The translations under genes and the position numbers were made by a program. This document shows, piece after piece, positions 17,971-25,893 of a stretch of 64,000 nt of DNA. The notes beneath the pieces were generated by a model, which saw only the letters and a program-made list of their open reading frames with translations, had not been told where the DNA came from and made no database searches. Each line of letters starts with the position of its first letter. Positions within the stretch are counted from its first letter, which is position 1. Origin of the DNA: Bordetella genomosp. 11. GTDB lineage: Bacteria; Pseudomonadota; Gammaproteobacteria; Burkholderiales; Burkholderiaceae_B. The stretch is from the NCBI RefSeq assembly GCF_002261215.1, contig NZ_NEVS01000004.1, positions 3,906,001 to 3,970,000 on the forward strand. Direction: 5' to 3'.

Positions 17971-18936
17971 TTGAAGACGCATAAAAAGCTGTTGGCGGCG
18001 CTCGCGATATGCGGCGCCTGGATGGCAACGCCGGCAGTTGCCTCGGAATGGCCGGCACGCACCGTGACCATCGTTGTGCCCTCTGCCGCCGGCGGCGCGG
18101 CCGACCTGACGGCCCGTACATTCGCCCAGTATCTGGGCGCCAAGACCGGCCAAAGCGTGGTGGTGGAAGATCGCCCCGGCGCGGGTGGCATCGTCGGCAC
18201 CAACGCGGTGAAGTCGGCGCCAGCCGATGGCTACACGTTCCTGCTGTCGACCAACTCCACGCAGGCTGCCAATCCCTATCTGTATAAGTCCCTGCCCTAC
18301 GACCCGCTGAAGGACTTCCGCCAGGTGGGCATGCTCGGGACATTCGGATCGGTCGCGGTGGTATCGCCGGGCAGCCCCTTCCAGACCATGCCCCAGTTGG
18401 TGGATTACGCGAAACAGCACCCGGGCAAGGTGTTCTACGGCTATTACAGCTCGTCGTCGCAGGTACCGTCGGCATTGTTGAAGGCGCGCGGCGCGCTGCA
18501 GATAGACGGCGCCGCCTACAAGAACGTCACGCAGATCATTACCGATCTGCGCGGCGGGCAGATCGACTTCGCCTTCGTGGATTACCTGACGGCAATGGGC
18601 CAGATCGACGGCAAGGGCCTGCGCGCCATCGCCGTCACGGGCGAAGCGGCCCATCCGGCGTGGCCTAAGGTGCCCACCATGGCTTCGTACTACCCCGGCT
18701 TCGTGGTACTGGGCTGGCTGGGGCTGTCCGCGCCGGCGGGCACGCCGGAACCCATCGTCCAGGCGATGAACCGGTATCTGGCGCAGGCGGTCGACGATCC
18801 GGAAGTCCACGGCAAGCTAAGCCGTCTCGGCCTGCAACCCAAACGCATGGATGTCGCGCAGTTCGACGCCTTCGTGCGGCAGGACGCCGAGCGCTGGAAG
18901 CAGTGGATCGCGACGGCGGGGATTACGCCGCAATGA
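17971..18936 (+). CDS. Bug/TctC-type tripartite tricarboxylate transporter substrate-binding protein
   Basis: 321 residues if translation starts at the TTG at 17971, which is preceded by GGGGAGA six bases away. This gives a textbook Sec signal peptide (MKTHKKLLAALAICGAWMAT, cleavage near AVA-S). An upstream ATG at 17905 would add 22 residues and bury the signal. The mature protein has Bug hallmarks: WPARTVTIVVPSAAGGAADL, the VVVEDRPGAGGIVGTNAV segment, and DGYTFLLSTNSTQAANPYL. Bug proteins bind carboxylates or amides in the periplasm; no TctAB permease is next to it, which is common in Bordetella, where many orphan Bug genes occur. Probably functionally tied to the hydrolase and LysR genes. 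Confidence 0.9.
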   Translation: MKTHKKLLAALAICGAWMATPAVASEWPARTVTIVVPSAAGGAADLTARTFAQYLGAKTGQSVVVEDRPGAGGIVGTNAVKSAPADGYTFLLSTNSTQAANPYLYKSLPYDPLKDFRQVGMLGTFGSVAVVSPGSPFQTMPQLVDYAKQHPGKVFYGYYSSSSQVPSALLKARGALQIDGAAYKNVTQIITDLRGGQIDFAFVDYLTAMGQIDGKGLRAIAVTGEAAHPAWPKVPTMASYYPGFVVLGWLGLSAPAGTPEPIVQAMNRYLAQAVDDPEVHGKLSRLGLQPKRMDVAQFDAFVRQDAERWKQWIATAGITPQ

Positions 18937-18975
18937 AGCAGCGGCCGGCCCCGTCAAGCAGCGGCCGGCCCCGTC
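18936..18975. repeat. Perfect 20-bp tandem duplication
   Basis: A 20-base unit beginning AAGCAGCGGCC occurs twice head to tail (18936-18955, 18956-18975), starting on the last base of the Bug stop codon. Its core GCGGCCGGCC is itself palindromic. It looks like a recent slippage duplication. Confidence 0.9.
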
Positions 18976-19084
18976 CGTGCGACAATACGGGGCTGGCGAA
19001 GCAGGCACTTCGCCGTCGGACAAGGTAACGCCCCGGCGATATACTTCGTAACAACTTAAAGAAGTATCGCGTTCCGCTTCACGC

Positions 19085-19113
19085 TTGTAGCCATCCCCAT
19101 CCACCACTAGAAT
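19085..19113 (+). promoter_or_regulatory. Promoter of nrdA-nrdB
   Basis: TTGTAG (19085-19090) and TAGAAT (19108-19113) are separated by exactly 17 bases, a good sigma-70 pair about 160 bases upstream of the nrdA ATG. The -10 lies inside the first NrdR-like box. Confidence 0.75.
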
Positions 19114-19150
19114 TGGGCCTGGGGTCGGGGTAAGACACAACATCTTGTGG
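19104..19150 (+). promoter_or_regulatory. Paired NrdR-like boxes
   Basis: Box 2, ACACAACATCTTGTGG (19135-19150), matches the 16-base NrdR consensus ACACWATATATWGTGT at 13 positions. Box 1, CCACTAGAATTGGGCC (19104-19119), is degenerate (about 8 of 16, mostly in its left half). They are 15 bases apart, so centres lie 31 bp apart, the three-turn spacing known for NrdR sites, and they cover the -10 and downstream region. NrdR represses ribonucleotide reductase genes when dATP/ATP is bound. nrdR itself is not in the window. Confidence 0.7.
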
Positions 19151-19275
19151 TTAGGACTTGGGCTGGATGCGTTTCCGGCCTACTTGCGTCCTTTGGTAAC
19201 CACCTCCCTCCTCCACCATATTCGAACACCCGAGCGCGACGTCACTCGCGCTTTCTACTACGCACAGGAGCTTCC

Positions 19276-22206
19276 ATGCAGCACACTTCGATCGCCTCTG
19301 TGACTCGGCCGAGCGCCGTGCCGCCTTCCGACAATGATCAACCGACACCTGCTTCCGGCCAATGGGCCGGTTACCAGGTTATCCGGCGCAACGGCGCGGT
19401 GGTCGGTTTCGAACCCAGCAAAATCGCCATCGCGATGACCAAGGCCTTCCTGGCCGTCAACGGCGGCCAGGGCGCCGCATCCGCCCGCGTGCGCGAACTC
19501 GTCGACACCTTGACGCGCCAGGCCGTCAACGCCCTGATGCGCAACCGCCCCAATGGCGGCACTTTCCATATCGAGGAAATCCAGGACCAGGTCGAACTGG
19601 CGCTGATGCGCTCGGGCGAACACGATGTCGCCCGCGCCTACGTGCTGTATCGCGAGAAGCGCTCGCAGGAGCGCGCCGCCGAGCACACCCCGCCGGCCGC
19701 CGCCGCGCAGCCCGAGCATGTCCTGAACGTGACCGACCAGGGCGTGAAGCGCCCCCTGGACCTGGCCGAACTGCGCGCCACCATCGAAGCCGCCGGCGTG
19801 GGGCTGTCCAACTATATCGATGCCGAAGCCATCCTGAAGGAAACCGTCAAGAATCTGTACGACGGCATCCCGGTCGATGAAGTCTACAAGTCGGCCATCC
19901 TGTCCGCGCGCGCGCTGGTCGAAAAAGACCCGGCCTATAGCCAGGTCACCGCGCGCCTGCTGCTGCACACGATCCGCAAGGAAGTGCTGGGCGAGGAAGT
20001 CTCGCAGGCGCAGATGGCGCAGCGCTATGCCGATTATTTCCCGACGTTCATTTCGCGCGGCATCGAAGGCGGCCTGATCGACACCAAGCTGGCGCAATTC
20101 GATCTGCCGCGCCTGGCCGCCGCGCTGGATGCGAAACGCGATCTGCAGTTCAGCTATCTGGGCCTGCAAACGCTGTACGACCGCTACTTCCTGCACATCC
20201 GTGGCCGCCGCATCGAACTGCCGCAGGTCTTCTACATGCGCGTGGCCATGGGCCTGGCGCTGGGCGAAACGAAACCCGGCGTCGATCGCGAAGCGCGCGC
20301 CATCCAGTTCTACGAGATCCTGTCGTCCTTCGACTTCATGAGCTCGACGCCCACCCTGTTCAATTCGGGCACCCTGCATTCGCAGCTGTCGTCGTGCTAC
20401 CTCACCACCGTGTCGGACGACCTGGAAGGCATCTACGACGCCATCAAGGAAAACGCGCTGCTCGCGAAATACGCGGGCGGCCTGGGCAACGACTGGACGC
20501 CGGTACGCGCCTTGCGTAGCCACATCAAAGGTACCAACGGCGAAAGCCAGGGCGTGGTTCCCTTCCTGAAGGTCGTCAACGACACCGCGGTCGCGGTGAA
20601 CCAGGGCGGCAAGCGCAAGGGCGCCGTGTGCACCTATCTGGAGACGTGGCACCTGGACATCGAAGAATTCCTGGAGCTGCGCAAGAACACCGGCGACGAA
20701 CGCCGCCGCACTCATGACATGAACACCGCCAACTGGATCCCCGATCTGTTCATGAAGCGCGTCATGGAAAGTGGCGAGTGGACGCTGTTTTCGCCGTCGG
20801 ACTGCCCCGACCTGCACGACAAATATGGCCGCGAGTTCGAACAGGCTTACCTGGGCTACGAAGCCCGCGTGGCCAGCGGCGAGTTGAAGCTTTACAAAAA
20901 GATGCCGGCGCTCACGCTGTGGCGCAAGATGCTGTCCATGCTGTTCGAAACCGGCCATCCCTGGATCACGTTCAAGGATCCGTGCAACATCCGCTCGCCG
21001 CAGCAGCATGTCGGCGTGGTCCACAGCTCCAACCTGTGCACGGAAATTACGCTGAACACCAACGAGTCGGAAATCGCGGTGTGCAACCTGGGTTCGGTGA
21101 ACCTGGTCGCGCACATGAAGCCCACCGCCAACGGCGGCTACGAGCTGGATCTGGACAAGCTCAAGCGCACCATCGGCGTGGCGATGCGCATGCTCGACAA
21201 CGTCATCGACATCAACTATTACGCGGTCAAGAAGGCCAAGGACTCCAACCAGCGCCATCGTCCGGTCGGCCTGGGCATCATGGGCTTCCAGGATTGCCTG
21301 CACATGATGCGCGTGCCGTATGCCTCGCAAGCCGCGGTGGAATTCGCCGATCGATCGATGGAAGCCGTGTGCTACTACGCATATCTCGCTTCCAGCGAAC
21401 TCGCTGAAGAGCGCGGCACGTATCCGACGTACAAGGGCTCGCTGTGGGATCGCGGCATCCTTCCGCAAGACACGTTGAATCTGCTGCGTGAAGAACGCGG
21501 CGGCAATGTCGACGTCGATATGTCGTCCGCATTGGATTGGGATGCGTTGCGTGCACGCATCAAAGCGCACGGCATGCGTAACTCCAATTGCGTGGCAATC
21601 GCCCCAACCGCGACGATTTCCAATATCATTGGCGTATCTGCGTGCATCGAACCCACTTACCAGAACTTGTACGTCAAATCGAATCTCTCCGGTGAGTTCA
21701 CGGTCGTCAACGAATACCTCGTGCGCGACTTGAAGAAACTCGGTCTTTGGGACGAAGTCATGGTCGCCGACCTCAAGTACTTCGACGGCAGCCTATCCCG
21801 CATCGACCGCGTGCCCGCTGAACTCCGCGAAATCTACGCCACCGCGTTCGAAGTCGAACCGCGCTGGCTGGTGGAATGCGCGTCGCGTCGCCAGAAGTGG
21901 ATCGATCAGTCGCAGTCGCTCAATATCTATATGGCAGGCGCATCGGGCAAGAAGCTCGACGAAACGTACAAGCTGGCGTGGCTGCGTGGTTTGAAGACCA
22001 CGTATTACCTGCGCACGCTGGGCGCCACCAGCGCGGAAAAATCCACCGGCCGCGGCGGCGAATTGAACGCCGTCGCCTCGGGCGGCCAGACCGGCACGGC
22101 TTCGGCCGCCGCGGCGCCCGCCCTGCCGGAACCTGAAATCGTCGGAGCGGTTTGCACCATGAGGCCGGGTGATCCCGGTTTCGAAGAGTGCGAAGCCTGC
22201 CAGTAA
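19276..22206 (+). CDS. nrdA: Class Ia ribonucleoside-diphosphate reductase, alpha subunit
   Basis: 976 residues from the ATG at 19276, preceded by CAGGAG. The catalytic R1 subunit reduces NDPs to dNDPs. An ATP-cone allosteric domain lies near residues 35-140 (VIRRNGAVVGFEPSKIAIAM). Active-site cysteines include C374 in SSCYLTT and C588 in the NLCTEI loop, and the C-terminal redox pair is the CEAC of EECEACQ. It is longer than E. coli NrdA (761) because of an N-terminal extension and a second cone-like segment at about 150-250, a form common in betaproteobacteria. Codon choice relaxes after about 21340 (more CTC, TTG, CGT). Transcribed with nrdB from the promoter at 19085. Confidence 0.97.
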   Translation: MQHTSIASVTRPSAVPPSDNDQPTPASGQWAGYQVIRRNGAVVGFEPSKIAIAMTKAFLAVNGGQGAASARVRELVDTLTRQAVNALMRNRPNGGTFHIEEIQDQVELALMRSGEHDVARAYVLYREKRSQERAAEHTPPAAAAQPEHVLNVTDQGVKRPLDLAELRATIEAAGVGLSNYIDAEAILKETVKNLYDGIPVDEVYKSAILSARALVEKDPAYSQVTARLLLHTIRKEVLGEEVSQAQMAQRYADYFPTFISRGIEGGLIDTKLAQFDLPRLAAALDAKRDLQFSYLGLQTLYDRYFLHIRGRRIELPQVFYMRVAMGLALGETKPGVDREARAIQFYEILSSFDFMSSTPTLFNSGTLHSQLSSCYLTTVSDDLEGIYDAIKENALLAKYAGGLGNDWTPVRALRSHIKGTNGESQGVVPFLKVVNDTAVAVNQGGKRKGAVCTYLETWHLDIEEFLELRKNTGDERRRTHDMNTANWIPDLFMKRVMESGEWTLFSPSDCPDLHDKYGREFEQAYLGYEARVASGELKLYKKMPALTLWRKMLSMLFETGHPWITFKDPCNIRSPQQHVGVVHSSNLCTEITLNTNESEIAVCNLGSVNLVAHMKPTANGGYELDLDKLKRTIGVAMRMLDNVIDINYYAVKKAKDSNQRHRPVGLGIMGFQDCLHMMRVPYASQAAVEFADRSMEAVCYYAYLASSELAEERGTYPTYKGSLWDRGILPQDTLNLLREERGGNVDVDMSSALDWDALRARIKAHGMRNSNCVAIAPTATISNIIGVSACIEPTYQNLYVKSNLSGEFTVVNEYLVRDLKKLGLWDEVMVADLKYFDGSLSRIDRVPAELREIYATAFEVEPRWLVECASRRQKWIDQSQSLNIYMAGASGKKLDETYKLAWLRGLKTTYYLRTLGATSAEKSTGRGGELNAVASGGQTGTASAAAAPALPEPEIVGAVCTMRPGDPGFEECEACQ

Positions 22207-22230
22207 TCGACCGCATCCGGAGAATTTCAC

Positions 22231-23409
22231 ATGATCAATTGGGAAGACGACAACGTCGCACTGCAACCGGGCCAGACCGCCGCCAAGCCGGCGGGCGGCA
22301 TGCCCGCGCGGGCGTCGACGGGCGCCTTCGACGATGCCGCGCTGCCCGCGGCCGTGCCGGCGTCCACCGCCGCGCAGGCCGGGGCTGCCGCGCAACGCGT
22401 GAAGGTTGCCGATAAACGCATCATCAACGGCCAGACCGACGTCAATCAGCTGGTCCCGTTCAAGTACAAATGGGCCTGGGAAAAATACCTGGCCACCTGC
22501 GCCAACCACTGGATGCCGCAGGAAATCAACATGTCGCGCGATATCGCGCTCTGGAAGAACCCCACGGGCCTGACCGAAGACGAACGCCGCATCGTCAAGC
22601 GCAACCTGGGTTTCTTCGTGACGGCCGATTCCCTGGCCGCCAACAATATCGTGCTGGGTACGTACCGGCACATCACGGCTCCGGAATGCCGGCAGTTCCT
22701 GCTGCGCCAGGCATTCGAAGAAGCCATCCATACCCATGCTTATCAATACATCGTCGAAAGCCTGGACCTGGACGAATCGGAAATCTTCAATGCTTATAAC
22801 GAGATTCCGTCCATCCGCGCCAAGGACGAATTCCTGATCCCGTTCATCGAAGCGATCGCGGACCCCAACTTCCATACCGGCACGCCGGAAGCCGACCAGA
22901 AACTGCTGAAGTCGCTGATCGTCTTTGCCTGCCTGATGGAAGGCCTGTTCTTCTATGTGGGGTTCACGCAGATCCTGGCGCTGGGCCGCCAGAACAAGAT
23001 GACCGGCGCGGCCGAACAGTACATGTACATCCTGCGCGATGAATCCATGCACTGCAATTTCGGCATCGACCTGATCAACACCATCAAGCTCGAGAATCCG
23101 CACCTCTGGACGCCCGAGTTCCGTGAAGAAATCCGTGCTCTTTTCCTGAAGGCTGTCGAACTGGAGTACGCCTACGCCGAAGACACCATGCCGCGCGGTG
23201 TGCTGGGTTTGAATGCGCCGATGTTCAAGTCGTATCTGCGCTTCATCGCCAATCGCCGTTGCCAGCAGATCGGTATCGAGGCACTGTTCCCACAGGAAGA
23301 AAATCCCTTCCCGTGGATGGCGGAAATGATCGACCTCAAGAAAGAACGAAACTTTTTCGAAACTCGAGTCATCGAATACCAAACCGGAGGCACGCTGAGC
23401 TGGGAATGA
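22231..23409 (+). CDS. nrdB: Class Ia ribonucleoside-diphosphate reductase, beta subunit
   Basis: 392 residues; GGAG lies eight bases before the ATG, 24 bp after nrdA. The R2 subunit holds the di-iron/tyrosyl radical cofactor. Metal-ligand regions are seen in [18 protein letters not shown] and in [15 protein letters not shown]; the C-terminal [14 protein letters not shown] is the tail that docks on R1. Residues 1-70 are a low-complexity Ala/Gly/Pro-rich extension absent from short R2 proteins but usual in this lineage. Confidence 0.97.
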   Translation: MINWEDDNVALQPGQTAAKPAGGMPARASTGAFDDAALPAAVPASTAAQAGAAAQRVKVADKRIINGQTDVNQLVPFKYKWAWEKYLATCANHWMPQEINMSRDIALWKNPTGLTEDERRIVKRNLGFFVTADSLAANNIVLGTYRHITAPECRQFLLRQAFEEAIHTHAYQYIVESLDLDESEIFNAYNEIPSIRAKDEFLIPFIEAIADPNFHTGTPEADQKLLKSLIVFACLMEGLFFYVGFTQILALGRQNKMTGAAEQYMYILRDESMHCNFGIDLINTIKLENPHLWTPEFREEIRALFLKAVELEYAYAEDTMPRGVLGLNAPMFKSYLRFIANRRCQQIGIEALFPQEENPFPWMAEMIDLKKERNFFETRVIEYQTGGTLSWE

Positions 23410-23474
23410 ACCGGGCCAGGGTGTCGGAAGCAACGTAGCGATAGGTGGCGCGGATAGCCGTGCCACCTGTCGGC

Positions 23475-23524
23475 GCCATTTGAAATGGCTCGCGCCATGA
23501 GGAGCGGGGGCCATATCAAATGGC
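23475..23524. repeat. Nested palindromes between nrdB and the histone H1-like gene
   Basis: GCCATTTGAAATGGC (23475-23489) is a perfect palindrome about a central G. An inverted third copy of its arm, TCAAATGGC, lies at 23516-23524. The elements sit in the 265-bp gap, 66-114 bp after the nrdB stop. There is no T-run. It could be a protein-binding site or transcript-end structure. Confidence 0.5.
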
Positions 23525-23674
23525 AGTGCCGCATTCATTAGCGCACATCGATGTAGCTGTCGCCTGCACGGGACAGTGGTATGCGCCGATGAATAGCTCG
23601 GGCATCGTTCGGCCGAAGGGCGGGACGGTGCACGGGTTTAAGTTCTGGGACCCCTGAACCTAAGGAGCAATGCC

Positions 23675-24175
23675 ATGGCAACTGCCAAGAAGGCCGCCAA
23701 GAAGGCGGTTAAGAAAGCCACAGCCAAAAAAGCTGTGAAGAAAGCCCCCGCCAAAAAAGCGGTGAAGAAGACTGCCGTCAAGAAGGTTGTCGCCAAGAAG
23801 GCCGTCAAGAAAGTCGCCGCCAAGAAGGTAGCGAAGAAGGCCGTCAAGAAGGCGCCTGCCAAGAAAGTAGCAAAGAAGGCAGTCAAGAAAGTCGCCGCCA
23901 AAAAGGCCCCGGCCAAGAAAGCCGCGACCAAGAAGGTAGCGGCCAAGAAGGTCGCCAAGAAGGCTGCCAAGAAAGCGCCCGCCAAAAAAGCGGCCGCCAA
24001 AAAGGCTCCTGCGAAAAAGGCTGCTGCTAAAAAGCCTGCCGCCAAAAAGCCTGCTGCAAAGAAGGCTGCCGCCAAGAAGCCGGCCACGCCGCCTTCGACC
24101 GCTGCCGCCCCGGGCGCGAAGACCGCACTGAACCCTGCCGCGTCGTGGCCGTTCCCGACCGGTAGCCGTCCGTAA
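23675..24175 (+). CDS. Lysine/alanine-rich histone H1-like DNA-binding protein (BpH1-like)
   Basis: 166 residues from the ATG at 23675 with TAAGGAG upstream. About residues 1-140 are almost only Lys, Ala, Val and Pro in AKKA/VKKA/PAKKAAAK repeats; the end (PSTAAAPGAKTALNP onward) is non-repetitive. The composition matches the eukaryotic H1-tail type proteins of Bordetella (BpH1), which bind DNA and influence chromosome compaction. Such repeat arrays vary in length between strains by slippage. Followed by a strong intrinsic terminator; transcribed alone. The gene symbol is left open because several names are used. Confidence 0.92.
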   Translation: MATAKKAAKKAVKKATAKKAVKKAPAKKAVKKTAVKKVVAKKAVKKVAAKKVAKKAVKKAPAKKVAKKAVKKVAAKKAPAKKAATKKVAAKKVAKKAAKKAPAKKAAAKKAPAKKAAAKKPAAKKPAAKKAAAKKPATPPSTAAAPGAKTALNPAASWPFPTGSRP

Positions 24176-24201
24176 GGTCGACACCGCAGCACTGTAGTAC
24201 G

Positions 24202-24233
24202 AAAGCCACCTGGCCCTGCCAGGTGGCTTTTTT
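24202..24233 (+). terminator. Intrinsic terminator after the histone H1-like gene
   Basis: A perfect 13-bp stem (AAAGCCACCTGGC/GCCAGGTGGCTTT) with a CCT loop, followed by a run of six T in total. It lies 27 bases past the stop codon and is strong in both stem and tail. Confidence 0.95.
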
Positions 24234-24350
24234 GCATGCGCGCGCAAGCCGGCGCGCGCACAAAGGCCGACGCCGCGGGTCGTGACATCGTGCGACAATT
24301 GGTCTGCCGTAAGACCCCTTTCATACGACTTACCAACAAAGCAGGCGGCC

Positions 24351-24911
24351 ATGTTCGGCGACATCTCACGTTTCTTGCTCGATACGCTCTTCACTCTATT
24401 CGGCGCCGCGCTTATCGCACGGGCATGGATGCACGCGGTTCGCATGCATCCCTTCAATCCCGTCGCGCGCTTCATTTACCAGGCCACCAACTGGCTGGTG
24501 AACCCGCTGCGACGCATTCTGCCCTCGCGCGGCGCGGTGGATTGGGCTACGCTGATTGCCGCGTGGCTGACCGCCCTGATCTACCTGCTGCTGATGTGGG
24601 TGACGTCGCTGGGCATGGTCATCCCCTTGTCCGCCCTGCCGATCGCACTGGGCATTTCGTTCCTGACGGTGGTCAAGTGGGTCTTCAACCTGATCGTCTG
24701 GGTGACGCTGGCGCAGGCGGTCCTATCCTGGGTAAATCCCGGCGCGCCGCTGATGCCGGTGCTGCAGGCCCTGACCGACCCGCTGCTCGACCCCATACGG
24801 CGCATCCTGCCGCGTACCTCGATCGATTTTTCGCCGTTGGTCCTGCTGGTGCTGGCCCAGGTGGCATTGATGGTCATCACCCGCGTCACATACGCGGCTT
24901 TCGGCCTGTAG
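24351..24911 (+). CDS. YggT family inner membrane protein
   Basis: 186 residues from the ATG at 24351. Two YggT repeats are recognisable, each with two hydrophobic segments: IARAWMHAVRMHPFNPVARF leading to LVNPLRRILP, and VTLAQAVLSWVNPGAPLMPV leading to LTDPLLDPIRRILP. YggT proteins are linked to osmotic tolerance and cell division in various bacteria; the mechanism is unknown. It lies after the histone terminator and before a bidirectional terminator, so is probably a single-gene unit. Confidence 0.88.
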   Translation: MFGDISRFLLDTLFTLFGAALIARAWMHAVRMHPFNPVARFIYQATNWLVNPLRRILPSRGAVDWATLIAAWLTALIYLLLMWVTSLGMVIPLSALPIALGISFLTVVKWVFNLIVWVTLAQAVLSWVNPGAPLMPVLQALTDPLLDPIRRILPRTSIDFSPLVLLVLAQVALMVITRVTYAAFGL

Positions 24912-25021
24912 CCGCCAGCCGCACCCGGCCGCGCCGCGGGCCGGCCGGCCCGCCCGCGATTGCCGCGCTGCCCGGAAAGGCCCCAGCCGCAAGGCGGCAT
25001 GTCGGGGCCGGGCACCAAGAG

Positions 25022-25059
25022 AAAAAGCCTGCCTTGCGTACAAGACAGGCTTTCTTTTT
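25022..25059. terminator. Bidirectional intrinsic terminator
   Basis: AAAGCCTG (25024-25031) pairs with CAGGCTTT (25046-25053), extended by CTTG/CAAG inside, with T-rich flanks on both strands (TTTCTTTTT on plus, an A-run on the other side). It sits between the converging yggT and glycine-zipper lipoprotein genes and can end both. Confidence 0.85.
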
Positions 25060-25145
25060 GCGCGCGTTCCGTGTGCCCCCGCCCCCGTGCTATTGCTGCC
25101 ACATGGACCGGGCAGGCGGCACGCGCGCGCCGCCGTGCGCGCCGA

Positions 25146-25667
25146 TTACATCGGCGTGACGCGGGTCGGGCCGGTACCGCTGATGACCTGCACGCGCTGG
25201 CCCACGCTGATAGGCACGTCGGCTTCCTGCGCAACCACGCGCGTTTCGCCGTTATCCAGGCGCACGGTGATTTCCAGGCCGGAGGTCGTACCGACGCGGT
25301 TTTCCACCATATTGCCCGCCAGCGCGCCCAGGATGGCGCCGCCGACGGTGGCGATGGTGCGGCCGCTGCCGCCGCCGACCGCGTTGCCGGCCACGCCGCC
25401 CAGCGCGCCGCCCGCGAGCAGACCGGCGCCGCTGGACTTGTCGTTCTGGATGGTAATGGGACGCACGCCGGTGACTACACCGGTGCGTACGATCTGTTCG
25501 CGTTGCGCCTGATCGTAGCTATAGACTGCACTGGACGCGCTGCGGTTGGCGCAACCGGATACCAAGGCCACCGATGCGACCACGGCGGTGATGGCGACCC
25601 AACGAACCGTGCGCGAGCCGCGAACCCGCGCGGGGCTGAAGGAAACGGAGGGGGCGGTATTGTTCAT
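25146..25667 (-). CDS. Glycine-zipper 2TM domain outer membrane lipoprotein (SlyB/Pcp-like)
   Basis: 173 residues from the ATG at 25665-25667, with AGGAG upstream. A long N-terminal hydrophobic segment ends in the lipobox VSGC. A glycine-zipper hairpin (about residues 90-130: GAGLLAGGALGGVAGNAVGG and VGGAILGALAGNMVENRVG) matches the Rick_17kDa_Anti family. The C-terminal beta domain carries EITVRLDNGETRVVAQEADV. SlyB-like proteins support outer membrane integrity. It has its own leader of about 220 bases. Confidence 0.88.
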   Translation of the reverse strand: MNNTAPSVSFSPARVRGSRTVRWVAITAVVASVALVSGCANRSASSAVYSYDQAQREQIVRTGVVTGVRPITIQNDKSSGAGLLAGGALGGVAGNAVGGGSGRTIATVGGAILGALAGNMVENRVGTTSGLEITVRLDNGETRVVAQEADVPISVGQRVQVISGTGPTRVTPM

Positions 25668-25893
25668 GATGATGCGGGCTCCTGTTCGGTATATACCAGC
25701 GTTACGGATAATACCCCGGCGATTCGGTGAGACTCGCCGAAATTGCGGGCGGGGAAATACGTTGCAACGACTGTTCTCGCTTAGTCTGCCGCGCCTGACG
25801 CAAGTTTCAGGCCGCACCCCAATTTCCATTCCACCCTCTCGGCCCCGGGATGGGGCCGACGCGGCATAAAAGCAACCGGAAGCCCTTCCAACC

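Larger units (their letters stand above)
18976..19275 (+). other. nrdA upstream region (300+ bases without a gene)
   Basis: From the Bug stop to the nrdA ATG there is no supported gene. It contains the 20-bp duplication, an inverted repeat ATACTTC/GAAGTAT (19041-19067) with a 13-base loop and no T-run, the nrd promoter (19085-19113) and two NrdR-like boxes. About 120 transcribed bases would lie before the nrdA start; the last part (19195-19225) is pyrimidine-rich and no structure stands out. Confidence 0.7.

Noticed and set aside
19041..19067. Intrinsic terminator upstream of nrdA
   Set aside because: The inverted repeat ATACTTC/GAAGTAT has a 13-base loop and is not followed by T residues.
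19258..21570. Minus-strand open frame of about 770 codons opposite nrdA
   Set aside because: Antisense to a conserved essential gene; no ribosome binding site and no family resemblance.
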